Counted from the first letter of the stretch, positions 50,177 through 59,867 are shown. The stretch is DNA of 64,000 bases from Bog-950 sp046329495 (GCA_046329495.1 JAXLUO010000003.1:323081-387080), one strand, 5' to 3'. Numbers and translations are program-made. Notes: a model not told the origin generated them from the letters alone.

Positions 50177-50375
50177 ATCAGTGTTTTCGCTGATGGTTGG
50201 GTCCAGCGGTTAGGCTGCCCCGCTTTCATAGTATCGAAGTTGGGCGCTTCGAGCAGGGTTTCAAACTGCTCATATCCCAAAAAGACGTATTTGTCTTTAA
50301 TACTGCAACCAAGTATTCGCGGAAGGGCGGGTTTAGGGAGTAAGTGTAACGAAACAGGGTGTAAGCGTTTGGCCG

Positions 50376-51119
50376 TTAATCCACTATACGGGTATATTTA
50401 TTAAGAATATCCAGAAAGTCATCGCGTTTACGGAAGCTGACTTCAACTTTAGCGCCGTTGCTTAATTCCACGCTTCCGCCTTTGCCTTTCGTATAACTAC
50501 GGATGTGGTCCATATTAACTAAATGACTATCATGAATGCGGTAGAATCCGGCATCGCTCAGTAACTCATCAAATTTTGAAAGTGATTTGGATATGATGAG
50601 TTCCTTACGGTTGGTAAAATGCACAATGCTGTATTTGCTGGCGGCCTGAATCATGATAATGTCTGCTAATTCGGCAATTACGATGCCTTCGTTACTGCGC
50701 AGTGATATACGGGTTGGCTTCGCGTCGGAACTTTTAACCGGCAACTGGCCTGCATCGCGGCGTTTTTCGAAGCGCTGGATGGCTTCGGCAAGGTCATCGG
50801 GTGTGATGGGTTTTAGCAGATAATGCAGGGCCTGGTAGTCGAATGCCTTTGCCGCAAAATGCTCGTACGCGGTGGTAAATACTATCTCCGGGCCTTTGGC
50901 ACGAACATACTCCAATACCTCAAACCCGTTACCGTCGGGTAGGGTAACATCCACAAACAGCAATTCAAAATCGTTGGCATCGGCGGCTCGCTTAGCTTCT
51001 TTTACACTACCTGCAGTGGCAACTAGCTCCACGTTAGGATGGTATTCGGTAAGCATGCCGGTAAGCAGCTTCAGGCTTTTGGGCTCGTCTTCTACAATTA
51101 GTGTCTTAATCTTCTTCAT
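50376..51119 (-). CDS. LytTR-family response regulator
   Basis: This 247-residue regulator has a receiver domain (residues 4-120) with Asp57 in FVDVTLPDGNG and the acidic VEDE start, conserved Thr in FTTAYEH and the Lys in LLKPI, and a LytTR DNA-binding domain (about 140-245, with YRIHDSHLVNMDHI). LytTR regulators bind direct repeats in promoters. The sensor gene lies 25 bases upstream on the same strand, so they form a two-component pair. The target genes are unknown. Confidence 0.94.
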   Translation of the reverse strand: MKKIKTLIVEDEPKSLKLLTGMLTEYHPNVELVATAGSVKEAKRAADANDFELLFVDVTLPDGNGFEVLEYVRAKGPEIVFTTAYEHFAAKAFDYQALHYLLKPITPDDLAEAIQRFEKRRDAGQLPVKSSDAKPTRISLRSNEGIVIAELADIIMIQAASKYSIVHFTNRKELIISKSLSKFDELLSDAGFYRIHDSHLVNMDHIRSYTKGKGGSVELSNGAKVEVSFRKRDDFLDILNKYTRIVD

Positions 51120-51144
51120 AAGGCCAAAATCAACTCGTAAACAC

Positions 51145-54054
51145 TTAATATTGAAGCGGAAAAATAAGTAAAGCCGTGGTACCTTGTGTCACCCCGCTGT
51201 CATAAATTTCTGTAATTTCTAACGTGGCATTCGTTTTATATAAACGATTCAATAAATCCAATCTTTTTCGGAGATTTTGAATAGCGGTAGACTGATGTCC
51301 ATCGTGATTACTGCTTGCTGCAGCCTTTAAACCGATACCGTTATCAGTTACCGAACAATGCAGCATATTGTTTTTAACCCTGAATGCAATTTTGATGACT
51401 CCGTTTTTACCGGAAGGTGTGATGCCGTGCAGGATCGAGTTTTCGATTAGCGGTTGAATCATCATTGGTGGCACGAGTAGTTTGGCAGGTATAACACCGG
51501 ATGCAGTTTCGATAGAATAGCTGATTTTGGATTCAAAGCGCATTTGTTCCAATTGCAAATAAATATGCAGCGAGCGGATTTCCTCCTCCAGCGTAATAAA
51601 CATAAACTGGGAGTTATGCAGGGTTCGGCGGATGAGTTGCGAAAACTTGCCCAGAAAGTTTTGGGCTTGTTTCTTATCGTTTTCGCCTAAGAAGGATTGG
51701 ATGGAGTTTAACACGTTAAAAATAAAGTGCGGATTCATTTGCGAGCGCAGGGCTGCCTGTTCGGCTTCGATAACCTGGGTGCGCGTTTCATTTTTAATAG
51801 TAAGGTTTTGATAATACAGATAAATGATAAACGCCACCGTTAACACAATAAGCAGCACAATTAAGCCAATAAACCACCAGGTGCGGGTAAAATAGGGCGG
51901 TATGGTAAAATGCAGTACCACCGGTTGCAGCGAGGTATCGCCGGTTGCAGCAACAGCCGTTACCACCACTTTGTAGGTGCCGGGTTCGAGCCCTATAAAG
52001 GAAATGCGCCGTGTTTTACTGATGCCTTCGTAACGGGTACGCCCTTCCAGGCTATAATGGTAATTGATGTTGCCGTGCGACTTGTAGTTAAGCCCCGTAA
52101 TTTCGAAAACCAGGTTATTTTCGTTAGGGCGTAAGTTTTGAAGCGAGGCAGTATTGCGCAGCTCGCCGTTAATGAATACGCCGGTTAGGTACAGCGGAAA
52201 AGGTATTACATGTTTCTGTACCAGTTGGGGTTTAAAATGGCAAAGGCCATTATTGGTAGCCAGCCAGATTTCGCCACGGAACATTTCTATATCATTTATC
52301 TCGTTGCTGGAGAGTCCTTCGCGTTTTGTGTAGCTTTCAATTACAGGTTTTACCGATTGCCGGGTAAAATCAACTATTACATGTGATAATCCCGAATAGG
52401 TTGCCACCCAATAGGAGGTGTCGTTTTCTACATATACTTTCTCAATAAGGTTAGAGATCAGGTTCTCCTTTTCGGTAATATTTATGCGCTTTGTTCCGTT
52501 AATGTAAAACAGTCCTTCGCCGCGTGTAGTAATAATAATACCAGCTGCAGGAACGGCTTTAATATCAGTAACCCTAATGTTTTTAAGTAATGAATCGGCA
52601 AAGAAGTAGCTGAGTACGTTATTCTGCAACCGGTATACACCCTGATTGGTACCCAGTAATATGCCCAGGCCGGGTTGATAATAGGTGGCCTGTATACGCG
52701 GCGTAAATCCTTCGGCGCTTGAGCACCTTATAACCCTGTTATTTTGCAGAATAGAGTATCCATTATGGCCCCCCAGTATAATTGAATCTTCACCGGGCAA
52801 TACCGTTATTGAGAGCGGGGCTGTTCCGCATAAATCTTTGTTATTGATGTTTTCGAAGAAGGAGGAGGCACGCACCGTATTTTTATATACGGCCATATCT
52901 TCTACTCTTGACTGCCTTTCGTGCATTTGTTGGGCGCTGAGCCGGTTAAGCGAATCGAGCCGGTAAATGCAGTTTTTATCGCTGCCCGTATACAAGTACT
53001 GGCGGTAAGCCAGTAGAGAAAGTGCTTTGGTAGGCAACAGGTGATTTTTATTATCGCCGAGTAACAACTTGTTAAAGTTAATACCGGGCACAAAAAGCGC
53101 TCCGTCTTCAAGTGTAGTGAACCAAAAATTGTTCTCCGCGTCGATGGTAGTGCAGGAGATGGAATACTCCGGAAAATAGTGTTTGTCGTTGGAGGTATCT
53201 TTATCAAATGCATTTAGCTTAACTACGCCATTTTGATAAAGGCCCACCCATAATTCGCCGGTTGGGGCATGGGTTACGGAAATAATGCGTGTAGCAAAGG
53301 TGCGGTATTTAACGGCGGTAGAATCGCCGGCGGTAAAAAAATATAAGTAGTTGTCTACATGCAGGGCAAACTTATCATCGCCCAAATAAGTAAAACTCAG
53401 GTCCCCATATCGCTCGCCGGGGTAGTACAGTTTTAAGTGGCCGCACCTATAGCCGGCAGGCGGCGTAATATCAGGTAAAGGGCGTTCGGAAAGCGTATAC
53501 ATAACTTTCCGGTTAGGGAGTACCATGTAGTTGAGATACAGGTGCGCGCTTTTATACCAATCGGAACCATGAATCTTCCAGTAGCTAAACGTATCCTTTT
53601 GAGAACAACCGAAGAGATCAATAATGGTGGAAACAATAAGTGTATCCTTATACACTTCGTATGCATGCATTTGTTTAATGCCGCAACGTTTTAATAGCCA
53701 CTCGTTTTTAGGATGAGGCGTAAACTCCTGCCCATTGAACTGGTAGATGCCCTTTGAGAACGTTTGAACCAATAAAATGCCATCAGGTTGTTCTGCTATA
53801 CGGAAGATAGTATTGTCGGGCAGTCCGTTATTGGTATTGAAGGTTTTAAATCCGTACCCATCGTAGCGTGCCAGGCCGTGGTCTGTAGCCATCCAGATAA
53901 AGCCTTTGCTATCCTGATTTACATAATATACTTCTGAACTTGGTAAACCATCATCGGTAGTAAAGTGATGACAGGATAATTCCTGACCTGCTACCTGCTG
54001 CAGGCATAGAAATACCGGTAGAAACGCTAACAGCAGGCGGAATACATAGGTCAT
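51145..54054 (-). CDS. Two-component propeller sensor histidine kinase (LytS-like)
   Basis: This 969-residue sensor has a signal peptide, an N-terminal beta-propeller of Reg_prop-type repeats (about 40-620, with DSKGFIWMATDHGLARYDGYGF), a Y_Y_Y domain (about 640-710), one membrane helix (about 725-750), and a LytS-type kinase domain with the phosphorylated His776 in QMNPHFIFNVLNSIQ and an HATPase domain with DNGIGLK. The propeller sits outside the cytoplasm and would sense an extracellular ligand. It pairs with the LytTR regulator. Classic hybrid polysaccharide sensors have these propellers but a fused AraC output; here it is a split system. Confidence 0.93.
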   Translation of the reverse strand: MTYVFRLLLAFLPVFLCLQQVAGQELSCHHFTTDDGLPSSEVYYVNQDSKGFIWMATDHGLARYDGYGFKTFNTNNGLPDNTIFRIAEQPDGILLVQTFSKGIYQFNGQEFTPHPKNEWLLKRCGIKQMHAYEVYKDTLIVSTIIDLFGCSQKDTFSYWKIHGSDWYKSAHLYLNYMVLPNRKVMYTLSERPLPDITPPAGYRCGHLKLYYPGERYGDLSFTYLGDDKFALHVDNYLYFFTAGDSTAVKYRTFATRIISVTHAPTGELWVGLYQNGVVKLNAFDKDTSNDKHYFPEYSISCTTIDAENNFWFTTLEDGALFVPGINFNKLLLGDNKNHLLPTKALSLLAYRQYLYTGSDKNCIYRLDSLNRLSAQQMHERQSRVEDMAVYKNTVRASSFFENINNKDLCGTAPLSITVLPGEDSIILGGHNGYSILQNNRVIRCSSAEGFTPRIQATYYQPGLGILLGTNQGVYRLQNNVLSYFFADSLLKNIRVTDIKAVPAAGIIITTRGEGLFYINGTKRINITEKENLISNLIEKVYVENDTSYWVATYSGLSHVIVDFTRQSVKPVIESYTKREGLSSNEINDIEMFRGEIWLATNNGLCHFKPQLVQKHVIPFPLYLTGVFINGELRNTASLQNLRPNENNLVFEITGLNYKSHGNINYHYSLEGRTRYEGISKTRRISFIGLEPGTYKVVVTAVAATGDTSLQPVVLHFTIPPYFTRTWWFIGLIVLLIVLTVAFIIYLYYQNLTIKNETRTQVIEAEQAALRSQMNPHFIFNVLNSIQSFLGENDKKQAQNFLGKFSQLIRRTLHNSQFMFITLEEEIRSLHIYLQLEQMRFESKISYSIETASGVIPAKLLVPPMMIQPLIENSILHGITPSGKNGVIKIAFRVKNNMLHCSVTDNGIGLKAAASSNHDGHQSTAIQNLRKRLDLLNRLYKTNATLEITEIYDSGVTQGTTALLIFPLQY

Positions 54055-54215
54055 TACTGTAAATGTAATGGGGAACGCAATATTTAATATAGTCTCAGCC
54101 GTTTTTGCCTGCTTTTGTCATTCGGTTGTCATAATTCTAAAAATTACACAAAAACATATGTAATCCGATAAACCCCGCGTTATCTAAGTAAGTCATACTT
54201 GTAAAACCCTGTGTT

Positions 54216-54581
54216 ATGAAAACGGATAAAGCAACAGTAAGAGATCCGCGCGCGGATTGGCTGCAGGCTTTAACAGCCTGCGAACAACAAATTGTAAACA
54301 TGGCCAGCGTGCTGCGCCAGGTAGTAATAGCTACCGGCAACGATGGCTATTCGGGCGGATTGTATGAGGAAGTAGATACCTTACACCTGCGCTTAGGTCA
54401 ACTGGTGCAGGAAATAGAACAACAAGAATGGCCTGCACTAACTGATAGCCCTATGCAGATTACCATTGGTGAAGTATTAGCCATGAACCGATTGCGCGAG
54501 AAGGTGCGCAAAATGGAGCAATCGGTGTTTTTATCGCGTTACAAAGTGAATCAGTTTTTCAGCAACTGCCAGGCTGCTTGA
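54216..54581 (+). CDS. Hypothetical helical protein
   Basis: I do not recognise a family. The 121-residue protein is soluble, without a signal peptide, with long helices (residues about 15-40, 55-70, 85-112) in a heptad-like pattern, and a C-terminal MNRLREKVRKMEQSVFLSRYKVNQF helix rich in charge. It lies alone between the sensor kinase and pyrF, with a strong terminator after it. Helical bundles like this often bind proteins, but no role can be given. Confidence 0.68.
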   Translation: MKTDKATVRDPRADWLQALTACEQQIVNMASVLRQVVIATGNDGYSGGLYEEVDTLHLRLGQLVQEIEQQEWPALTDSPMQITIGEVLAMNRLREKVRKMEQSVFLSRYKVNQFFSNCQAA

Positions 54582-54618
54582 ATATAAATTTCATTGTCTT
54601 TAGGAGTGGTTTTAGCCG

Positions 54619-54653
54619 GAAAGATGAGTCCTTAGGGCTCATCTTTCTTTTTT
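54619..54653 (+). terminator. Terminator of the helical protein gene
   Basis: A 10-bp perfect stem (54619-54628 with 54638-54647), 9-base loop and T run. Confidence 0.92.
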
Positions 54654-54666
54654 ATTTTGCACGCCC

Positions 54667-55494
54667 ATGAACAAACAAGAACTGCTGCAGGTAATTAAAC
54701 AGAAGCAATCGCTGCTTTGCGTAGGTTTGGATACTGATATCTCCCTTATTCCCGAGCATTTATTGAAATACGAAGACCCGGTTTTTGAATTCAACAAAGC
54801 AATAATTGATGCTACTATAGATTTAGCTGTAGCCTATAAACCGAATATTGCTTTTTATGAAAGTGCGGGAATAAAAGGATGGCAGAGTTTGGAGAAAACC
54901 ATGAACTACCTGGCCAATTATAAGGACCAGGTGTTTACCATTGCCGATGCCAAGCGCGGCGATATAGGCAATACTTCAAAAATGTATGCCAAAGCATTTT
55001 TCGAGTGGCTTGATTTTGATTCGATTACCGTGGCGCCGTATATGGGGGAAGATTCTGTGACGCCTTTTCTGGCTTATGCCGGCAAATGGGTGATATTGCT
55101 GGGCCTTACTTCTAATAAAGGAAGCAGTGATTTTCAGCTACTGGATACCCCGGAAGGCAAATTGTATGAAAGAGTAATTAAAAAGGCGCAAAGCTATGCC
55201 GGTGCCGATAGGTTAATGTTTGTGGTTGGTGCTACGCATCCCGAGGCGTTCAGTCATATCCGTTCCTTAGCGCCTCAGCATTTCTTTTTGGTACCGGGTG
55301 TTGGGGCGCAAGGTGGGGATACCGAAAAGATTTGCGCCCATGGTATGAATAAGGATGGCGGATTGTTGATTAATTCGGCAAGGCAGATCATCTATGCCTC
55401 AAAAGGCGAGGACTTTGCCGAAAAAGCCCGTGAGGTAGCTATCAGCACCAATTTACCAATCCAAAAATTCCTGAAAACTGTTTCGCTAAGCTAA
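54667..55494 (+). CDS. pyrF: Orotidine 5'-phosphate decarboxylase (type 2)
   Basis: This 275-residue enzyme converts OMP to UMP in pyrimidine synthesis. The core DAKRGDIGNT (Lys96 of the catalytic Lys-Asp network) and the later VAPYMGEDSVTPF and PGVGAQGGD segments are those of the type 2 family (about 270 residues, longer than the E. coli form of 245). It lies after a strong terminator and is a monocistronic unit or shares a transcript with the next TPR gene, 34 bases downstream. Confidence 0.96.
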   Translation: MNKQELLQVIKQKQSLLCVGLDTDISLIPEHLLKYEDPVFEFNKAIIDATIDLAVAYKPNIAFYESAGIKGWQSLEKTMNYLANYKDQVFTIADAKRGDIGNTSKMYAKAFFEWLDFDSITVAPYMGEDSVTPFLAYAGKWVILLGLTSNKGSSDFQLLDTPEGKLYERVIKKAQSYAGADRLMFVVGATHPEAFSHIRSLAPQHFFLVPGVGAQGGDTEKICAHGMNKDGGLLINSARQIIYASKGEDFAEKAREVAISTNLPIQKFLKTVSLS

Positions 55495-55528
55495 ATTTTC
55501 TCATACTTTAGCACAAAACCCGAATGAA

Positions 55529-56278
55529 ATGATGAAGAAGCTACTTTCTGTTTTTGCACTTAGCCTTACCCTTTGCCTGGCAGTAAATGCCCAGAACGAT
55601 GCATTTGATGTGCAGATGCGCGTGTATAAAGGTGCCTTAAAGAACTACGACCTGCAGGCAGCCACTATTGCCCTTTATAACATGGTAGCCTTAAAGCCTG
55701 AGCGCACTGATCTGAACGACTCCTTAGCCTTGTTATACTTTGCCGGCGAACGCTATGCACAGGCCTACCTTATTGGCGAAGAGATTGTGAAGAAAGACCC
55801 TAACCGTAAGGACATGCTGGAACTGGTTGCGGTATCTAAACAAAACCTGGGCTTAATTAAAGAAGCACTGGCTGACTACGAAAAGCTGTATGCTATCGAA
55901 AAGTCATTATACTATCTCTATCAGCAAGCTACGCTGCAGTATCAGTTAAAGCGTTTTGGCGAGTGCGTTGCCTCTTTGGATCGTATTATCAGCGACCCTC
56001 AGTCGGCACAACAGAAGGTTAATATACTGGTGCAGGGCGGATCGCAGGATGTACCGATGAAAGCCGCCGCCTTAAACGTAAAAGGTATCTGCGCCATGGA
56101 AATGAACCAGGAAGAAGCAGCGAAGGATAACTTTACCAAAGCCTTAGAGGTGTCGCCTGAATTTGTGTTGGCCAAGGGCAACCTGGATATGCTGAGCAAA
56201 AAGCAGGCGGAGGCAAAAACACCAACCCCGGTTAAAACACCTTCTAACAGTGTAAAAACTACTACTGCTCCAAAATAA
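55529..56278 (+). CDS. TPR-repeat exported protein
   Basis: This 249-residue protein has a signal peptide (MMKKLLSVFALSLTLCLAVNAQ) and then tetratricopeptide-type helical repeats (about residues 35-215, with QAATIALYNMVALKPE and AKDNFTKALEVSPE). The tail is Pro/Thr/Lys-rich and probably disordered. It resembles periplasmic TPR scaffold proteins; no specific partner can be read. A strong terminator follows within 25 bases. Confidence 0.8.
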   Translation: MMKKLLSVFALSLTLCLAVNAQNDAFDVQMRVYKGALKNYDLQAATIALYNMVALKPERTDLNDSLALLYFAGERYAQAYLIGEEIVKKDPNRKDMLELVAVSKQNLGLIKEALADYEKLYAIEKSLYYLYQQATLQYQLKRFGECVASLDRIISDPQSAQQKVNILVQGGSQDVPMKAAALNVKGICAMEMNQEEAAKDNFTKALEVSPEFVLAKGNLDMLSKKQAEAKTPTPVKTPSNSVKTTTAPK

Positions 56279-56299
56279 TAGCTACGATTTTAGTTGCTG

Positions 56300-56329
56300 A
56301 AACGGGTTCGCAAGAACCCGTTTTTTTTT
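56300..56329 (+). terminator. Terminator of the TPR gene
   Basis: A 10-bp perfect stem (56300-56309 with 56314-56323) with a 4-base loop and a 9-T run. Confidence 0.95.
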
Positions 56330-56374
56330 GCGCATGCTTAGCGGAATTATTTGCTTTACCGGTAATTTACCTTT

Positions 56375-57538
56375 ATGGACTTATCATATATCTTAAACCA
56401 ATTGGGCGAGGAGCGGAGCGACTACTATAACGCTATGGTGCCGCCCATTGTGCAAAGCAGCAACTTTGTAAGTAAAGATGTAGAAACCCTGCGCGCTAAC
56501 TTTATGCAGCAGTTGCAGGTACCGGTTTATACGCGGGGCAATAACCCCACAGTGGATATTCTGCGAAAAAAAGTGGCGGCCCTTGCCGGAGCAGAGGATG
56601 CATTGATTTTCGGAAGCGGCGTAGCAGCCATTGCCGCCGCGGTTATGGCCCATGTTAAAGCAGGGGACCATGTGGTTTGTGTGCAAAATCCTTATAGCTG
56701 GACCAACAAATTGTTGAACGAGCTATTGAGTAAATACGGTGTAACCTGCACTATGGTGGATGGCCGCGATGCGCAAAATTTTGCCGATGCCACAACCCTT
56801 AATACTACTTTATACTTTCTGGAAACCCCCAATACCTTTACGTTTGAGCTGCAGGACTTAAAGTCCATTGCAAAATTAGCCCGTGCCAAAGGCATAACAA
56901 CCATAGTGGATAACAGCTATGCCACCTCGCTGGGGCAACGGTGCATTGAAATGGGGATTGATATTGAAGTGCATTCAGCCACTAAATACTATGGAGGGCA
57001 TAGTGATGTGGTAGCCGGCTTATTAATAGGAAGTGCAGCAACCATTGAGCGCATTTTTGTATCGGAGTTCATGAACATAGGCGGCATTATCCATCCGCAA
57101 GATGCATGGTTGTTAATACGTAGCCTTAGAACATTGCCGATGAGGTTAGAGAAGATTGCTAAAACCACCAACGAAGTAGTGCAGTTTATGGAAACACATC
57201 CGCAGGTAGAGCAGGTGATTTACCCATTCTCACCTTCGCATCCACAATACGAACTTGCCCAAAAGCAAATGACCTGGTGCGGCGGTTTGTTTACCATTTT
57301 GCTAAAAGCTAAGGATGTAGAACAGGTAGAATTATTCTGTAACAGTTTGCATAACTTTTTAATGGCGGTTAGCTGGGGAGGGCACGAATCGCTGATTATG
57401 CCGGCTTGCAGTTTTTACCCTCGCAACCACGATTATAAAACAGGATATCCTTTCAATATGATCCGTTTTTATATTGGTTTAGAGGATGCAAAATTTTTAA
57501 TGGAGGACCTGAAACAAGCTTTCGCAAAAATCGAATAA
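56375..57538 (+). CDS. PLP-dependent Cys/Met metabolism enzyme (cystathionine lyase/synthase-like)
   Basis: This 387-residue fold-type I PLP enzyme belongs to the Cys/Met metabolism family. The PLP-binding Lys204 is in HSATKYYGGHSDVVAG, with the YTRGNNPT segment (Tyr/Arg binding the phosphate of the other subunit), and the C-terminal SWGGHESLIMP. Which reaction (cystathionine gamma-synthase, beta- or gamma-lyase, or sulfhydrylase) cannot be decided by motif. It is followed by an LRR gene 7 bases away, so they may be co-transcribed. Confidence 0.88.
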   Translation: MDLSYILNQLGEERSDYYNAMVPPIVQSSNFVSKDVETLRANFMQQLQVPVYTRGNNPTVDILRKKVAALAGAEDALIFGSGVAAIAAAVMAHVKAGDHVVCVQNPYSWTNKLLNELLSKYGVTCTMVDGRDAQNFADATTLNTTLYFLETPNTFTFELQDLKSIAKLARAKGITTIVDNSYATSLGQRCIEMGIDIEVHSATKYYGGHSDVVAGLLIGSAATIERIFVSEFMNIGGIIHPQDAWLLIRSLRTLPMRLEKIAKTTNEVVQFMETHPQVEQVIYPFSPSHPQYELAQKQMTWCGGLFTILLKAKDVEQVELFCNSLHNFLMAVSWGGHESLIMPACSFYPRNHDYKTGYPFNMIRFYIGLEDAKFLMEDLKQAFAKIE

Positions 57539-57545
57539 CCTTGCT

Positions 57546-58226
57546 ATGAGATTGAAGAATGCCCTGTTGGGCTTGGTGCTATTGGTATGCAGTTTGGCGA
57601 TGGCTACCGACTATACTAACCTTGACGAAGCTTTAAAAAATCCAACCGCGGTAAAGTCGCTCAATCTTAGTGGTAAAGGCTTAACTGTTCTTTCTGAAAA
57701 CATAGGTAAGCTAACTAACCTTGAACGCCTGAATATTTCATCCAATAAGTTAACTGTATTGCCCAAAGCACTGTTTACCCTTAAAAAGCTGAAATATTTG
57801 AATGTTACAGCTAATAAACTTACCTCATTAAGCGGTATAGGCGCACTAAAGAATTTAGAAGAGTTAGAAATAGGCTTTAACAGTTTAAGCGCACTAACAA
57901 AGGAGTTGGGTAGCCTTACTAAACTTACCCGATTGGTTGCAGCAAAGAACAACATTAAAACAGTACCGGCTGAATTTGCTATGCTGGATGCGCTTGAAAT
58001 TATCGACTTCAGCTACAACCAGTTTACTACTATACCTACTGCCTTGTGTGGTTTGGCTGCCTTACGCACGCTTGACCTTAGCTATAACAAATTGCTGGAG
58101 AGCTATGCTGCCGAAATAAAAGACCTTACGGCTTTACGCTTGCTGAATATTAAAAGCACAAAGATAAGCAGCACGCAGGTGAACGACCTAACCTGGCTGA
58201 TACCCGATTGCCAGATAATGCTTTAA
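57546..58226 (+). CDS. Leucine-rich repeat exported protein
   Basis: This 226-residue protein has a signal peptide (about 1-21, ending LAMA) and seven or eight leucine-rich repeats of the LxxLxxLxxNxLxxLP type (residues about 35-205). It ends in a capping strand (LTWLIPDCQIML). Bacterial LRR proteins of this class bind proteins; some are virulence factors, others are housekeeping surface proteins. It shares a likely transcript with the upstream PLP enzyme. No functional link is obvious. Confidence 0.85.
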   Translation: MRLKNALLGLVLLVCSLAMATDYTNLDEALKNPTAVKSLNLSGKGLTVLSENIGKLTNLERLNISSNKLTVLPKALFTLKKLKYLNVTANKLTSLSGIGALKNLEELEIGFNSLSALTKELGSLTKLTRLVAAKNNIKTVPAEFAMLDALEIIDFSYNQFTTIPTALCGLAALRTLDLSYNKLLESYAAEIKDLTALRLLNIKSTKISSTQVNDLTWLIPDCQIML

Positions 58227-58278
58227 ATGAAACATGTTAATTGCATCATGTTTATGGGTTAATTTCTATTTTTAACCT

Positions 58279-59550
58279 ATGAACGAAGACCTGCTGCACT
58301 TTATCTGGAAGTTCGGCTACTTTGATGCTACTAACTTGACCACTACAAAAGGGGAGAAGGTAGAGATCATACATCGCGGGCAGCACAATACCCATGCAGG
58401 CCCCGATTTTACCAATTGCAAAATCAAGATAGGAAAGGTGTTGTGGGCAGGCAATGTAGAGCTACATCTTAACAGCAGCGATTGGTTTTTGCATAAACAT
58501 CAAAACGATGAAGCGTATAACAGCATAATACTGCATGTAGTGCTTGAGCAGAATGGTGAAGCTGCTACGCGGGCTGATGGCGCCGAAATACCCACGCTGG
58601 CCCTTGGCAACAGGATTAATGCCGGCACCTTAAGCCGCTACGCTGAGCTAAACAAACGAAGAAACTGGATACCCTGCGAACGGTTTTTTGGCGATGTAAG
58701 CGAAATGGTACGCTACACGCATTTAAGTCGTTTGCTGGTAGAACGTTTAGAGCATAAGGTTGAGCATATTGAAACGCTGTTAAAAGAATGTGCTAACGAT
58801 TGGGAGCAGGTAATGTTTGTAATGCTGGCCCGTTACATGGGGGCCAGTATTAATAAAGAACCATTTGAGTTACTGGCTAAAAGTTTACCTGTTACTATTT
58901 GGGCCAGGCATTTGCATGAACCGCTACGCATTGAGGCGCTGGTATTTGGCCAGGCAGGTTTTTTAAATGAGAAATACGAAGATGATTACCCTAATAACCT
59001 GCGCAAAGAATATCAATATCTTAAACGCCTGCACCAGTTAACCCCCTTGCCAAAGCATTTGTTTAAGTTTTTGCGTTTACGCCCATCCAACTTTCCTACG
59101 GTGCGGTTGGCGCAGTTGGCTGGCTTAATGTGTAATGAACCAAAGCTATTTAGTGAGTTGGCTGCAGCAAAGGATGTAAAAGGAGCGGTAGCGTTGCTTG
59201 AGGGAGAGGTGAATGTTTACTGGAAAACACATTACCATTTTGATAAGTTAACTAAAGGTGCCCGCGTTAATATGGGTGCGGCTATTAAACAGGTGCTGAT
59301 TATAAATGCAGTAGCCCCCGTGCTGTTCGCCTATGGACGGTATAAAGCTGACGAAACCTATTGCGATAAGGCCATGAGTTGGTTAGAACAGTGCAAGGCT
59401 GAATCGAACGCCATTGTTACGCGTTGGCAGAAATTGCAGGTTAAGCCCGTGAACGCCTTTGACACCCAGGCCCTGCTGCAACTAAAAAATGAACATTGCG
59501 ACAAGTTTATGTGTTTAAGTTGCGGTATAGGGTTAAAGATTTTGAGCTAA
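58279..59550 (+). CDS. DUF2851 family protein
   Basis: This 423-residue protein matches the DUF2851 family, restricted mainly to Bacteroidota: the N-terminus MNEDLLHFIWKFGYFD, GQHNTHAGPDFTNCKIKIG, LWAGNVELHLNSSDW and the C-terminal CDKFMCLSCGIGLKIL all follow the family pattern as I remember it. The function is unknown; a nuclease-like fold has been suggested for the N-terminal region. The Cys pair in CLSCG at the C-terminus may bind a metal. It is followed 29 bases later by a PspC-like gene. Confidence 0.88.
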   Translation: MNEDLLHFIWKFGYFDATNLTTTKGEKVEIIHRGQHNTHAGPDFTNCKIKIGKVLWAGNVELHLNSSDWFLHKHQNDEAYNSIILHVVLEQNGEAATRADGAEIPTLALGNRINAGTLSRYAELNKRRNWIPCERFFGDVSEMVRYTHLSRLLVERLEHKVEHIETLLKECANDWEQVMFVMLARYMGASINKEPFELLAKSLPVTIWARHLHEPLRIEALVFGQAGFLNEKYEDDYPNNLRKEYQYLKRLHQLTPLPKHLFKFLRLRPSNFPTVRLAQLAGLMCNEPKLFSELAAAKDVKGAVALLEGEVNVYWKTHYHFDKLTKGARVNMGAAIKQVLIINAVAPVLFAYGRYKADETYCDKAMSWLEQCKAESNAIVTRWQKLQVKPVNAFDTQALLQLKNEHCDKFMCLSCGIGLKILS

Positions 59551-59579
59551 AAAATTTAATTTAGATAAAAGCATTGCAA

Positions 59580-59807
59580 ATGACCCCGGTTGAAACCATC
59601 AAGTATCTGGTAGAGCAAAATCTGTTTGGCGTGTGTGAGCGCATCGGCGAACGGCTGAAGATGCCAGCCAAGGACATTCGCCTGTTTTTTATTTACGCCA
59701 GTTGTATGACCATCGGCTCACCTTTTATTGTATACATGGTGTTGGCCTTTTGGATGAAAATGAAAGACTATGTGCGCGGCCGCCGCACACCCGTGTGGGA
59801 TTTTTAG
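59580..59807 (+). CDS. PspC-domain-like small membrane protein
   Basis: This 75-residue protein has a GVCERIGERLKMPAKDIRLFFIYASCM segment similar to the PspC domain (ladder-like helix around a membrane segment, about residues 30-58), followed by a basic C-terminus. PspC family proteins sit in the inner membrane and act in envelope stress signalling; a small free-standing form is common in Bacteroidota. I chose the ATG at 59580; a TTG two codons upstream is also in frame. It is upstream of tRNA-Leu. Confidence 0.82.
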   Translation: MTPVETIKYLVEQNLFGVCERIGERLKMPAKDIRLFFIYASCMTIGSPFIVYMVLAFWMKMKDYVRGRRTPVWDF

Positions 59808-59825
59808 CGCTTTTACACTGCGCCC

Positions 59826-59855
59826 TTGTTAAACTTATTTCACGGCTTATATTTG
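59826..59855 (+). promoter_or_regulatory. Promoter of tRNA-Leu(GAG)
   Basis: TTG at 59826-59828 (as CTTG), 19-base spacer, then TATATTTG at 59848-59855, close to the Bacteroidota consensus; 12 bases before the tRNA start. Confidence 0.7.
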
Positions 59856-59867
59856 CACTCCCTCAAT

